Shown here piece by piece: positions 1 through 8,489 of a stretch of DNA of 37,573 bases. The stretch is from contig CAINNK010000014.1 in assembly GCA_903851135.1 (NCBI GenBank), positions 1-37,573 on the forward strand, in the 5' to 3' direction. Position 1 is the first letter of the stretch. Each line of letters begins with the position of its first letter. Position numbers and translations under genes: made by a program. The notes under the pieces were generated by a model that ran no database searches, was not told the origin of the DNA, and saw only the letters and a program-made list of their open reading frames with translations. Source of the stretch: an uncultured bacterium. GTDB lineage: Bacteria; Patescibacteriota; Minisyncoccia; Moranbacterales; GWC2-37-73.

Positions 1-53
1 AACATTGTGGACTTGGTGGAAAAACACCAAATGAAGTGCTACAATTAGCCTAA
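1..53 (+). mobile_element. C-terminal tail of integrase-core transposase (partial, cut by window start)
   Basis: Frame 3 on the plus strand is open from the window edge and reads HCGLGGKTPNEVLQLA before a TAA at 51-53. The pattern 'H-x-G-L-G-G-K-T-P-x-E' is the typical end of rve-type DDE transposases of the IS3/IS481 kind. Only 16 residues are visible, so the exact IS family cannot be named and it is unknown whether the upstream part is intact. The identification rests on this motif alone. Confidence 0.5.
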
Positions 54-343
54 TTTCTTAACTTACATGGAACCGCCAAATGTCTGTTCCTAAAACATTT
101 TGATGTTTCTGGCCTAGAAATGCCGTTCCTGGCCAAGCTAAAGGATATTTAACCCCTAAAATAGCCTACTTGCTGAGCCACTTTTGAAATATTTTTGTCA
201 AAAAAAATTTTCGCAATCAAAAAAACACACCTATGAATTAATTCATAGGTGTGTTTTTGGATATGAATTTTAATTTCAACTTAGTATAATTTTCCCCACT
301 CTGATGTCTAATTTTTGAAAATCTTCATAGGTTACCATAGGAT
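54..343. other. Intergenic gap after the transposase tail
   Basis: No convincing gene. The stretch holds the 38-bp palindrome listed separately and otherwise AT-rich sequence between the transposase tail and the end of the first Nudix gene. Confidence 0.6.
221..258. terminator. 38-bp perfect palindrome, probable bidirectional terminator
   Basis: Arms AAAAACACACCTATGAATT and its exact complement meet with no spacer. A-runs on one side and T-runs on the other give a U-tail in either direction. It lies between the plus-strand transposase tail and the 3' end of the minus-strand Nudix gene, so a shared terminator fits. An unlooped palindrome could also be a transposon-end or binding site. Confidence 0.6.
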
Positions 344-895
344 TTATATATTATTTTTTAATTTTTCCTTCAGCAGTAAAATTGCCAACGCTGAACCCAT
401 GGCCACAATTTCATTTTTCTGGGCCATTTCAACAGCCCGTTCAAAGCCAACTAACAAAACTTCAATCTCTTCTTGAACATCATCATCTGAATTAAAATGT
501 TTGTCAGTTTTCAAAACATTTTCAGCAAAAAAGAAATGCATTTTTCGATTGAGTTGACCATAGGTTTCATAGAAAGAACCAAGCGCAGTCAGAGAAGTTG
601 CAACATAGCCAGTTTCTTCTTCAAATTCACGCTTTGCACCATCTTCGAGCGTTTCTGTTTTCTCACAAGAACCTGAGGGAAATTCAATCACTGTGTCATC
701 AACCATATATCTATATTGCTTGATCATCACAAGCTTTTTGTCTTGCGTCATTCCAAGTACCATGGCCGAATCGTTGCTGTCCCAATAAGTCCATTCTTTC
801 TGCTGCCCACTGGGAAGTTCGACCAGGTCTTTTCTGACCCTGAAATATCTTGAATCAAAAGCAACTTCAGATTTCAAACATTTCCATTTTTGCAT
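344..895 (-). CDS. Nudix hydrolase, ADP-ribose pyrophosphatase-like
   Basis: 183 residues. A complete Nudix box runs from G75 to Y97: G75, five residues, E81, seven residues, then REFEEETGY, giving the Mg2+-binding glutamates. The N-terminal strand layout (W-x-Y-W-D, then 'VLGMTQDKKLVMIKQYR') and the EFPSG just before the box resemble the ADP-ribose/NDP-sugar pyrophosphatase branch, which cleaves nucleoside diphosphate-X compounds. The exact substrate cannot be read. It starts 34 bases after the small basic protein gene upstream and may be co-transcribed with it. The ATG at 895 begins a normal-length domain. One of four Nudix domains in the window. Confidence 0.85.
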   Translation of the reverse strand: MQKWKCLKSEVAFDSRYFRVRKDLVELPSGQQKEWTYWDSNDSAMVLGMTQDKKLVMIKQYRYMVDDTVIEFPSGSCEKTETLEDGAKREFEEETGYVATSLTALGSFYETYGQLNRKMHFFFAENVLKTDKHFNSDDDVQEEIEVLLVGFERAVEMAQKNEIVAMGSALAILLLKEKLKNNI

Positions 896-929
896 AAGTA
901 TAAATTAATTTTAGATAAAAAAACCGAGA

Positions 930-1208
930 CTATAATAGTCCCAGTCTTTTTTTGGCTTCGAAAACTTGGTGGCTGTTCATTTGACCAGACTTTTCCATTT
1001 GCTCAAGTGTGGCGAGAATATCTTTTTTATTTTTTTGGATATTCTCTGGAGTCATCACTTTTTTCATCAGACTTTCTCGTTCTTGCGGATTCATCTTCTC
1101 CAGCTTTTTCATTGCCATGCGCTGCAGCATTCCCATACTCTCAGGATCAGCAGGATTGGCCACTTTTTTCTTTTTCTTGTCTTTTTTGAAAACATCTAGA
1201 ATACCCAT
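930..1208 (-). CDS. Small basic conserved-type protein of unknown function
   Basis: 92 residues. Residues 8-15 are a lysine run (KKDKKKKK). They are followed by a methionine-rich helix (about 25-60, 'MGMLQRMAMKKLEKMNPQERESLMKKVM') and a charged C-terminal helix. There are no cysteines or membrane segments. It looks like an all-helical, possibly nucleic-acid- or ribosome-associated protein, but I do not recognise the family. It lies between secF and the Nudix gene. Coding status is supported by full-length openness and sensible composition, not by homology. Confidence 0.6.
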   Translation of the reverse strand: MGILDVFKKDKKKKKVANPADPESMGMLQRMAMKKLEKMNPQERESLMKKVMTPENIQKNKKDILATLEQMEKSGQMNSHQVFEAKKRLGLL

Positions 1209-1404
1209 AATAAGTTTGTAAAGTTAAAAGTTATAAAGTCATAAAGCAAACTATGATAATACCCATCGTAATTAAAAGATTTTAAAATCCTAAACCCCAA
1301 ATCCTAATTTCCAATAAAGTTCCAAATCCCAAGTCCTAATTTTTGACATTTAAATTTTGGATTTCCTTAGACATTAGACATTTAGATTTAGGATTTTGGT
1401 AAAC
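1209..1404. repeat. Low-complexity intergenic repeats of the 'aaatcctaa' type
   Basis: The gap is filled by degenerate copies of aaatcctaa (about 1280-1310) and the inverse form tttaggatttt (about 1385-1395). The outer copies could pair into a long hairpin. Similar AT-rich short repeats fill other intergenic gaps in the window. Confidence 0.5.
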
Positions 1405-2307
1405 CTATTTTTTGTATTTCATCGTCAATTCGTAACTCGTCACCAGCAGCGCTGAAGCCACAAAGATCGAGGAATAAGTTCCAAAAGTCACACCAACCAA
1501 AAGAGCCAAGGAAAAATATTTAATGGAAGCGCCGCCGAAAAGATAAATGGCCAGCAACGTTACAATAACAGTCATGGAAGTGTTGATGGAGCGCACCAAC
1601 GTTTCATTGAGACTTCTGTTTACTACATCAGCAAATGGTTCTTTTGAAGAACCCCGCAAAAGATTTTCTCTGGTTCGATCATAAACCACAATCGTATCGT
1701 GCACTGAAAATCCAAGAATTGTAAGAAGTGCTGCGATAAATGGAATACCAACCTTGATGCCGTAAAAATGCCCCAGAACTGAGAAAACTCCGGCAGTTAT
1801 AATAACGTCATGTGCAAGAGCGATAACGGCTCCTGCGCCATATTTCCAAGACTCAACCGGACGAGAAACTTTGCGAAAAGCCCAAGCAATATAAGCCATA
1901 ATTGCCGCAATAGCGATGCCAAGAGCGTTGAGAGATTTTGTTTTGAGTTCTTTTGAAACGGAAGAATTGACGAAATCGACTCGCAATTGGGTTGCGTCAG
2001 CGTATTTGCCATTAATTGCTTTCCAAGCATCGTCGTTGGTCTTGTCTTCCTCAGCGGCATAGCGAATCAAGACTGAATTATCGCCTGAAGCTTGAATTGT
2101 CAAACTGTTTAAACTTATGCCCGAAAGCACATCTGAAATTTCTTGATTTGAAGGAATGGTGTTGGCAAATTTGACTTCCATCAAAGTTCCACCGGTAAAA
2201 TCAGTGTCATATTTCAGACCCCAAACCAGCAGACTCAGCACACTCAGCAAAGTTAAGGTGCCAGAGAAAATATAAGCGTATTTAGTTTTGGAGATAATGT
2301 TGAACAT
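1405..2307 (-). CDS. secF: Protein translocase subunit SecF
   Basis: 300 residues, normal for SecF. There is a membrane helix near the N-terminus (about 10-30), followed by the first-domain motif 'DTDFTGGTLMEVKF'. Five more helices occupy about 125-290, containing the RND-type signature 'GFSVHDTIVVYDRTREN'. SecF pairs with SecD to use proton-motive force in the late steps of Sec export. The gene lies 110 bases downstream of secD in the same direction. The gap between them is AT-rich and has self-complementary AATTTTTAA tracts. No yajC is visible alongside. Confidence 0.95.
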   Translation of the reverse strand: MFNIISKTKYAYIFSGTLTLLSVLSLLVWGLKYDTDFTGGTLMEVKFANTIPSNQEISDVLSGISLNSLTIQASGDNSVLIRYAAEEDKTNDDAWKAINGKYADATQLRVDFVNSSVSKELKTKSLNALGIAIAAIMAYIAWAFRKVSRPVESWKYGAGAVIALAHDVIITAGVFSVLGHFYGIKVGIPFIAALLTILGFSVHDTIVVYDRTRENLLRGSSKEPFADVVNRSLNETLVRSINTSMTVIVTLLAIYLFGGASIKYFSLALLVGVTFGTYSSIFVASALLVTSYELTMKYKK

Positions 2308-2417
2308 AACGGCAATTTGAAATTTGAAATTTTTAATTTGAAATGAATTTTAAATGATTTAATTTTAAAATTTAGAAATTAAAAATTGATTGAAAATTTT
2401 AAATTAAAAATTAAAAA
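2308..2417. repeat. AT-rich self-complementary spacer between secD and secF
   Basis: Runs of ttgaaatttgaaattttt and its near-complement fill the 110-base gap, allowing several alternative hairpins. There is no T-tract typical of a strong terminator, so read-through from secD to secF is possible. Confidence 0.4.
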
Positions 2418-4094
2418 TTATTTCTGGATATTTTTCTTCCGCACCCCAACCAGCCAAGTTCGTTCATGAATCCAATCACTAATGATGAATTTAAGCATTG
2501 TGCGAGTGACAACCACTGCTGTAAACATCGACACCACAACTCCAATAAACAAAGTGGCTGCAAAACCCTTCACGAAACCGGTGCCCATCAAATAAAGAAC
2601 GCCGGCAGTCAAAAGTGATGAGATGTTGCCATCCCTAATTGAAGTCCAAGCGCGCTTGAAACCTTCATCCAAAGAACCGGTGATGGTTCGACCGCCGCGA
2701 ATTTCTTCTTTGGTTCTTTCGAAAATCAGCACATTGGCATCCACTGCCATTCCAATTGAAAGAATGAAACCAGCAATACCGGAAAGCGTCAACGTGATGC
2801 CAGACATTTTGAAAATCGTAATCATCAGCCCGGTGTAAATCAGCAAGGCCAAGGAAGCAACCAAACCAAGAAAACGATAGAAAACAAGCATGAAAACAAT
2901 CACTGCTCCCAAACCAATTGCCCCGGCAATTAAACTTTTCTTGAGTGAATCCATGCCAAGCGAAGCTTCCACACTTTGTTGGGAAACCAAAGTAAGCGGC
3001 ACTGGCAGCGCCCCAGTGTTGAGATTCTGGGCCAAAGTCTTAGCTTCTTGCAAAGTGAACTTTCCTGTGATAACTGCTTCACCGTTGGTAATTTCTGATT
3101 GCACGGTTGGAGCGCTGATAATTTTTCCATCAAGCAAAATTGCAATGGTCTTGTTGAGATTTTTCTTGGTCAAATCTGCAAAAAGTTTTGTGCCTTCTTC
3201 GTCAAAACGCAAGGAAATTTGAGGTTCACCCAAGCCTTGGCTTTGGAAAACAACGGAAGCGCTTTTCAAATTCTTGCCAGTCAGGCCGGTTGATTTGTAT
3301 TTAAATTGCGGATATTGATCAGTGGTCATTTTCGTCAGCAAAATATGCGCGGCATGGACTTCCAAATTGTCGCCTTCGCCTCTTGATTCAATGAATTTGA
3401 TGATATGCCAACCGAATTGTGATTCAACTAAATCAGGGTAAAGTTCTCCTGGTTTGAGATTGCCTTCAAAAAGCACCTTGTCAAACTCTGGCACAAAAGT
3501 TCCCTTTTTCACAAAACCCAAATCTCCGCCGGCATCTTTTGATCCCGGATCTTGACTATTGGCTTTGGCCAAATCTTCAAAACTGGCGCCTTTCTTGATT
3601 TGATCAAGCAAATCAGCAGCTTTTTCCTTGGCCTTGTTATTAAGCGAATCAAACATCTGTTGAGTTTGAGGATCCATGCCCTCTTCTTGAAATTCCAATA
3701 GTGGCGTTTCTTTGATTTGGTTTTTGGCTTGCTCGATATCTTTCACGCCTGGGATTTCAACAATCACTCGATAATCACCACCGCTTTGAGCTGTTTGCAC
3801 CAATGGCTCGCCTACGCCAAAAGCATTGATTCTACGCTCAATCACATCTTGAGCCCCTTGAAGAGCATCGGTGATTTTGGCCGGATCAACCTTTGAAACG
3901 TCAGCTTTGTACTCCAAATGAATCCCTCCTTGCAAATCAAGCCCGAGATTAACTTTAAGCTTATTAAGTGTGTTGTACAGCGGTGCTATTTTCGAAACGG
4001 CTTGCGGATAGGAAATAAGCCCCACCACCACAGCCAAAAAAACGACTCCCGCAAACTTCAATTGTAATTTTCTTTTCATATTCATAAATTTCAT
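2418..4094 (-). CDS. secD: Protein translocase subunit SecD with inserted parvulin-like domain
   Basis: Residue numbers count from the furthest possible start, a TTG at 4124. I prefer the ATG at 4094 (residue 11), or the one at 4079, just before 'MKRKLQLKF' and the first membrane helix (about 22-40). SecD landmarks are 'LGLDLQGGIHL' (60-70), 'ERRINAFGV' (96-104), 'STGLTGKNLKSA' (278-289), and five C-terminal helices (about 397-550) with the RND motif 'SIGMAVDANVLIFER' (456-470). Between 'PLLEF' (141-145) and the 'STGLTGKNL' segment lies about 130 extra residues. Residues 165-243 match a parvulin (PpiC-type) prolyl isomerase core: 'KGASFEDLAKANSQDPGS', 'GGDLGF', 'VPEF', 'FGWHIIK'. The strand that normally starts a parvulin, 'HAAHILL' (257-263), comes last here. 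The insert lies on the outer face, where prolyl isomerase or chaperone help during export would make sense. Confidence 0.92.
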   Translation of the reverse strand: MKFMNMKRKLQLKFAGVVFLAVVVGLISYPQAVSKIAPLYNTLNKLKVNLGLDLQGGIHLEYKADVSKVDPAKITDALQGAQDVIERRINAFGVGEPLVQTAQSGGDYRVIVEIPGVKDIEQAKNQIKETPLLEFQEEGMDPQTQQMFDSLNNKAKEKAADLLDQIKKGASFEDLAKANSQDPGSKDAGGDLGFVKKGTFVPEFDKVLFEGNLKPGELYPDLVESQFGWHIIKFIESRGEGDNLEVHAAHILLTKMTTDQYPQFKYKSTGLTGKNLKSASVVFQSQGLGEPQISLRFDEEGTKLFADLTKKNLNKTIAILLDGKIISAPTVQSEITNGEAVITGKFTLQEAKTLAQNLNTGALPVPLTLVSQQSVEASLGMDSLKKSLIAGAIGLGAVIVFMLVFYRFLGLVASLALLIYTGLMITIFKMSGITLTLSGIAGFILSIGMAVDANVLIFERTKEEIRGGRTITGSLDEGFKRAWTSIRDGNISSLLTAGVLYLMGTGFVKGFAATLFIGVVVSMFTAVVVTRTMLKFIISDWIHERTWLVGVRKKNIQK

Positions 4095-4203
4095 TATATT
4101 ACAGTGCTTTAAATTAGGCAACAACAGGGCAGCTTTTAACTTATAGCCTCATTAGCTTTTAGGAAATATAAAAATACTAAAACATATATAACTAAAAGAC
4201 GGC

Positions 4204-4671
4204 CTAGATATTTTTTAAAATGGCTTCATTGGCTTTTGTGAGAATTCTTCTGGAATCAGCATTGCCAACTTTCTTGTAAGCTTCTTCGAAGCTAAGCCAC
4301 TCAAAAGCTTTATTTTCAAAATCAATTTGCACCTTGGTAATTTCTGTTTGCACACAGAAAAGCACCGCTCGTTTGAAAATGTTTACCCCTCTGCCCTTTT
4401 CAATTCGTTCTTTCCTTTCATTATTTTTGGCTTGATAAAAATACCATGAACTTTGACGAAAATTTGGCAAAATCAAAATTTGAGCAAGGCCGGTTTCTTC
4501 CAAAATTTCTCGACGCAAAGTTTGCTCTTCGTTTTCACCTTTTTCAACGTGACCCTTGGGAAAATCCCATTGCCAAGAGCGATAGCAAAGCAGCAAATAC
4601 AAGATTTCATTTTCTTGTTTTCTGAAAACCACCGCCCCTACTGATTTTTCAAAGGCAAAAAGTTTGGTCAT
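4204..4671 (-). CDS. Nudix hydrolase, diadenosine tetraphosphatase-like
   Basis: 155 residues. The Nudix box is complete: G40, E46, then R54-E-I-L-E-E-T-G-L62. The preceding 'SVGAVVFR' strand and 'WDFPKGHVEKGE' match the bis(5'-nucleosyl)-tetraphosphatase group, which removes Ap4A-type stress nucleotides. The assignment to that group is by motif similarity. It lies between secD and the structured gap after secA, in the same orientation. It has no obvious functional link to export. Confidence 0.85.
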   Translation of the reverse strand: MTKLFAFEKSVGAVVFRKQENEILYLLLCYRSWQWDFPKGHVEKGENEEQTLRREILEETGLAQILILPNFRQSSWYFYQAKNNERKERIEKGRGVNIFKRAVLFCVQTEITKVQIDFENKAFEWLSFEEAYKKVGNADSRRILTKANEAILKNI

Positions 4672-4988
4672 ACAAATTTTCTATCTGAAGTTGACAGTCA
4701 TTTTAAAATAGATTAATAATAAAATTAGGCGTCATACTGAGGGAGTTAGGCAGGTCATTCCTTCGGAAGTTCATTCTCCTCATTGAGGGGCGCTGCTACG
4801 TCTCGGGACCTCCATTCAAAGTTGCGAAGTGGGACTTTGATATACGTTAGTGTTGCTGTCCTTAAAACATTTAAAATTTTGTTTTCTGGGCCAACACAAG
4901 GCCATAAGAATTTAGGGTTAGGAGGTCATTTTTTTAATTTGACCATGCACATTATTCTGTGCTCACCTGAAAATTCTTATGGTCTTTT
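4672..4988. other. 317-base non-coding gap after secA, rich in stem-loops
   Basis: No gene is seen on either strand. The left half (about 4735-4850) is REP-like: CCTCATTGAGG, TTCCTTCGGAA and CAAAGT...ACTTTG hairpins, with GGTCATTCC and GGGACCTCC arms. The right half (4890-4982) contains a GGCC hairpin and the three-way-junction element listed separately. It could be a dispersed repeat cluster, the secA 3' UTR, or a small RNA gene. It lacks the conserved cores I looked for in RNase P RNA, tmRNA and SRP RNA. Confidence 0.5.
4902..4982. ncRNA. Candidate structured RNA element (three-way junction) downstream of secA
   Basis: A perfect 12-bp closing stem, CCATAAGAATTT (4902-4913) with AAATTCTTATGG (4971-4982), encloses two hairpins: GGTCA/TGACC (4923-4944) and GCACA/TGTGC (4947-4962). 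On the plus strand the closing stem is followed by TCTTTTTT, as in an intrinsic terminator. On the minus strand it is the start of the secA 3' UTR. The strand is undecided and I recognise no family. Confidence 0.35.
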
Positions 4989-7628
4989 TTATTTTCCATG
5001 ACATTGCTTAAACTTTTTCCCACTCCCACATGGGCAAGGGTCATTGCGACCAACCTTGCTGCTGTTGATGATTGGCTGTTGCGGAGCAGCTTGCTGATTC
5101 GTTTGAGCTTCACTGCCGCCAGCAAATTGCTCAAGATTTTCTTGGGCTCCTTGATATTGCACATTTTGCGGCAACGCTTCAACCTGAGCCTGACTTTGAG
5201 TTGAAATCATGGAAATTTTGAACATAGTTTTAACGGTCGTTGAACGCATATTCTCCATCAAATGCGAGAACAAATGAAAAGCTTCCCGTTTGTATTCAAT
5301 CAATGGGTCGCGTTGGCCATAACCGCGCAAGCCAATGCCTTGACGCAGATAGTCGATTTCGTCCAAGTGATTCATCCAAAGGGTGTCAATAGTTTGCAAA
5401 ATAATAGCTTTTTCGATTTGGCGCAGGTTTTCGCTGCCGATTTCTTGCTCTTTCCTGATGTAAGCTTCTTTAGCCTTACCCATGACATATTCTTGCATCA
5501 GGGTAATTTTCTCGGCTGAATTCTTGGATTTGTCTTCTCTAATCTGCTCTAGCTTCTTTCCGTCCTGGGACGAAAAAGCAAAAATATTTTGAATTTCGGT
5601 TGTAATTTTTTCGACTTGCCATTCATAATCATCGCCAGCGCAATGCACAGAAATTGTGCGTTCAATTTCTTCATCAATATAACCCAACAATTCTGGCTTA
5701 ACATCTGAGGCCGCCAAAATTTCCTTGCGTTTTTTGTAAACAACTTCGCGCTGCTTGTTCATCACGTCGTCATAATCCAAAACGTGCTTACGCATATCAA
5801 AATTGTAGCCTTCGATTTTTGATTGCGCGCTTTCAATGGTTCGAGAAATAATTGGATTTTGAATAGGTTGATCTTCTGGCAGTCCCAGTGAATCCATCAT
5901 ACTCTTGAGTTTGTCGCCACCGAATCGGCGCATAAGTTCATCGTCAAGGGAAACATAAAATTGTGAAAGTCCTGGGTCGCCTTGGCGTCCAGCGCGTCCT
6001 CGCAACTGGTTGTCAATGCGCCGCGCCTCATGGCGTTCCGTTCCAATAATGCAAAGTCCGCCAACTTCACGCACGCCTTCGCCCAATTTGATGTCAGTTC
6101 CGCGTCCAGCCATGTTGGTAGCAATTGTCACAGCGCCAAATTGTCCAGCGCCAGCAATAATAGAAGCTTCTTTTTCATGCTGCTTGGCATTGAGAACTTC
6201 GTGCTTGATACCTTCGCGCACCAACAGCGCGCTGAGATATTCAGATTTTTCAATCGCAATAGTGCCGACCAAAACCGGTTGACCTTTGGCATTGAGCTGT
6301 TTGATTTTTTCCACAATTGCGTCAAATTTGCCTTTTTCAGTTTTATAAACCACGTCTGGCAAATCCTTGCGAGACATCACTTTGTTAGTTGGAATTTCCA
6401 GCACGTCCAATTTGTAAACCTTAGAAAGTTCTTCGGCACTGGTTGAAGCGGTTCCAGTCATGCCAGAAAGCTTAGCATACATGCGAAAATAGTTTTGAAA
6501 AGTAATGGTCGCCAGCGTGCGCGATTCTTTTTGCACTTCTACTTTTTCTTTAGCTTCGATGGCTTGATGCAAGCCGTCACTATAGCGGCGTCCTTCCATT
6601 AAACGTCCAGTGAAATCATCTACAATAATAACCTGTCCATCCTTGACCACATAGTCGCGATCACGCTTGAAAAGAATTTCGGCTTTGAGAGATTGTTCCA
6701 AATGATGAACGTAACTGATTTTTCCAAGTTCATAGATGTTGCCAACTCCCAAAGCTTGTTCAACTTTCGCCACCCCATTTTCAGTGAGCGTGACGGCTTT
6801 CATTTTTTCGTCAACTTCAAAATCCTCCGTCTCTTTCAAGCGAGGAATAATCTGAGCAAAACTTTGATACATCTTGGTTGATTCGCTGTCCGGCGCAGAA
6901 ATAATCAGCGGGGTTCTGGCTTCATCAATCAAAATAGAGTCGACTTCATCCACCACAGCATAACTCGGTTCGCGTTGTGACATTTGTTCAATACTTTGAA
7001 CCATATTATCTCGCAAATAATCAAAACCAAATTCATTGTTGGTTCCGAAAGTGATGTCAGAATTATACGCTTGCCTGCGAGAGATTTCGGAAAGGTTTTC
7101 CATTTCCACACTCACTTCATCGCTATCGATAATTTTTGGTTCATAAAGATAGGATACATCGTGCATGATGCAGGCCGTGGAAAGTCCCAAGGCATGATAA
7201 ACACTGCCCATCCAATTGCAGTCACGTTTGGCCAGATAATCATTAACAGTCACGATATGCACGCCTTTGCCTTCCAAGGCATTAAGATAAACCGCCAAAG
7301 TTGAAGTCAAAGTTTTGCCTTCCCCAGTTTTCATTTCCGTGATCAAACCTTTGTGCAGTGCGATGCCTCCCAAAAGCTGCACGTCGTAGTGGCGTTCATT
7401 GATCACTCGTTTAGCAGTTTCGCGCACCACGGCAAAAGCCTCAGGCAAAATCTGATCCAGAGTTTCTCCATTCTTGAGACGCTCGCGAAATTCCTGCGTC
7501 TTTCCTTTAAGCTCTTCATCCGGCAAAGCTACCATTTTTTCTTCCAAAGAGTTAATCGCTGCCACAATCGGACGAAATTTGTTCACTTCTTTTTCATTTG
7601 ATCCAAACAGTTTGCTGAATAGTGCCAT
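4989..7628 (-). CDS. secA: Preprotein translocase ATPase SecA
   Basis: 879 residues, full length. The Walker A loop is 'TGEGKT' (101-106). 'VDEVDSILIDEARTPLIIS' is the DEAD-type Walker B region, and 'NMAGRGTDIKLGEGV' plus 'RGRAGRQGDPG' belong to the second motor domain. The C-terminus ends in the zinc-binding SEC-C motif 'GRNDPCPCGSGKKFKQCHG', used to bind SecB or ribosomes in other bacteria. It is preceded by a Gln/Ala-rich linker ('TNQQAAPQQP'). SecA drives preproteins through SecYEG by ATP hydrolysis. The ATG at 7628 gives the standard 'ALFSKLFGS' N-terminus, and no Shine-Dalgarno is seen before it. Confidence 0.97.
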   Translation of the reverse strand: MALFSKLFGSNEKEVNKFRPIVAAINSLEEKMVALPDEELKGKTQEFRERLKNGETLDQILPEAFAVVRETAKRVINERHYDVQLLGGIALHKGLITEMKTGEGKTLTSTLAVYLNALEGKGVHIVTVNDYLAKRDCNWMGSVYHALGLSTACIMHDVSYLYEPKIIDSDEVSVEMENLSEISRRQAYNSDITFGTNNEFGFDYLRDNMVQSIEQMSQREPSYAVVDEVDSILIDEARTPLIISAPDSESTKMYQSFAQIIPRLKETEDFEVDEKMKAVTLTENGVAKVEQALGVGNIYELGKISYVHHLEQSLKAEILFKRDRDYVVKDGQVIIVDDFTGRLMEGRRYSDGLHQAIEAKEKVEVQKESRTLATITFQNYFRMYAKLSGMTGTASTSAEELSKVYKLDVLEIPTNKVMSRKDLPDVVYKTEKGKFDAIVEKIKQLNAKGQPVLVGTIAIEKSEYLSALLVREGIKHEVLNAKQHEKEASIIAGAGQFGAVTIATNMAGRGTDIKLGEGVREVGGLCIIGTERHEARRIDNQLRGRAGRQGDPGLSQFYVSLDDELMRRFGGDKLKSMMDSLGLPEDQPIQNPIISRTIESAQSKIEGYNFDMRKHVLDYDDVMNKQREVVYKKRKEILAASDVKPELLGYIDEEIERTISVHCAGDDYEWQVEKITTEIQNIFAFSSQDGKKLEQIREDKSKNSAEKITLMQEYVMGKAKEAYIRKEQEIGSENLRQIEKAIILQTIDTLWMNHLDEIDYLRQGIGLRGYGQRDPLIEYKREAFHLFSHLMENMRSTTVKTMFKISMISTQSQAQVEALPQNVQYQGAQENLEQFAGGSEAQTNQQAAPQQPIINSSKVGRNDPCPCGSGKKFKQCHGK

Positions 7629-7703
7629 ATATTTAAGTTCGTGAAGTTAGAAAATTATCAAGTCAAAAGTTCACCAAATTAGAACGCTAAAAATTCATAA
7701 AGT

Positions 7704-7733
7704 CATATCAAAAAATATACATTTTTTGATATG
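7704..7733. terminator. 13-bp A/T hairpin between the HD gene and secA
   Basis: CATATCAAAAAAT and its exact complement are separated by a 4-base loop (ATAC). It lies after the end of the minus-strand HD gene and 75 bases before secA, so it probably ends the HD transcript. The run of T/A is inside the stem rather than after it, so strength is uncertain. Confidence 0.5.
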
Positions 7734-7859
7734 AAAAATTTTAACCTGTTTATTTCTTTAGCATACAGCAAAAATGGGGCTTCGTCTAGCCCGATTCTTG
7801 CTTTTATTGAAATACGCAGTGGCGCAATTCATTTCATTTCAAAGCACCTCAATAATTTT

Positions 7860-8438
7860 CTAGCTGCTGATTTGCCGCACTTTCTCAGAAAGGGCTTCTA
7901 GTTGCAAAGCGAAAGGATTTTCTGGCCAGCATTCAAGCAGTTCGGCGTTGGTTTCGAGAATATTTTTGATCTTTTGCTTTTTGGGCGCATTAAAAGTGTC
8001 AAAGATTTTCTCACCTCTTTTGGCGTGATCATCAAGCAGCTCAGTTAGGTTGTTGATAATGTCCGCAGATTTCAAAAGAATAGCATCATGCGAAAAAGTT
8101 TTAATGTGTTGCAAGGCCTGACTTTTTCGTTCATGCCAGGACAAACTTTTGTCAGTTTCCGTGACGCTCAAAACCAACTGCGCAACTTTCTTGCCAAAGC
8201 GCTCCTCCAACATTTCAAAGGTCACTTTCTTTTCCGCGATGCTGTCTTCAATGGTGTCATGCAAAATTCCAGCGCAAATCACTTCTTCATCCGCTCCGAT
8301 GCTGGAAAGCAAAATCCCAACCGTCAGTGGATGCGTGATGTATGAAATGTCTTTGCCTTTGCGTTTTTGTTTTTGATAAACTTCGTGAGTTTTGATTGCA
8401 AATTTGATTGCGCGTTGAATTTTTGCCAGGTCTTTCAT
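7860..8438 (-). CDS. Small HD-domain (p)ppGpp hydrolase-like protein
   Basis: 192 residues. It has the RelA/SpoT hydrolase pattern: H18, 'ITHPLTVG' (H36), then 'AGILHDTIEDS', with H60-D61 and E64-D65 matching the HDxxED metal/catalytic motif of alarmone hydrolases. 'ERFGKKVAQLVLSVTETDK' and 'KSADIINNL' are the later conserved helices. There is no synthetase or TGS domain, so it resembles stand-alone MESH1-type hydrolases. Function is inferred from these motifs. A closely similar paralogue lies at 11415-11990 without a standard start codon. The protein starts 51 bases after the helicase stop and could share its transcript. Confidence 0.75.
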   Translation of the reverse strand: MKDLAKIQRAIKFAIKTHEVYQKQKRKGKDISYITHPLTVGILLSSIGADEEVICAGILHDTIEDSIAEKKVTFEMLEERFGKKVAQLVLSVTETDKSLSWHERKSQALQHIKTFSHDAILLKSADIINNLTELLDDHAKRGEKIFDTFNAPKKQKIKNILETNAELLECWPENPFALQLEALSEKVRQISS

Positions 8439-8489
8439 AAATTAAATATATTTTAAGTTATAAACCAATGAAATGTTCTTTGCAGATTT

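Noticed and set aside
890-1189. Plus-strand frame opposite the small basic protein
   Set aside because: Phe/Ser/Leu-rich composition typical of the complement of a Lys-rich gene; no recognisable domain.
4672-4988. SRP RNA, tmRNA or RNase P RNA
   Set aside because: I looked for the GGAAG/GCAGCC core of SRP RNA, the tRNA-like ends of tmRNA and the GAGGAAAGUC core of RNase P RNA on both strands and did not find them.
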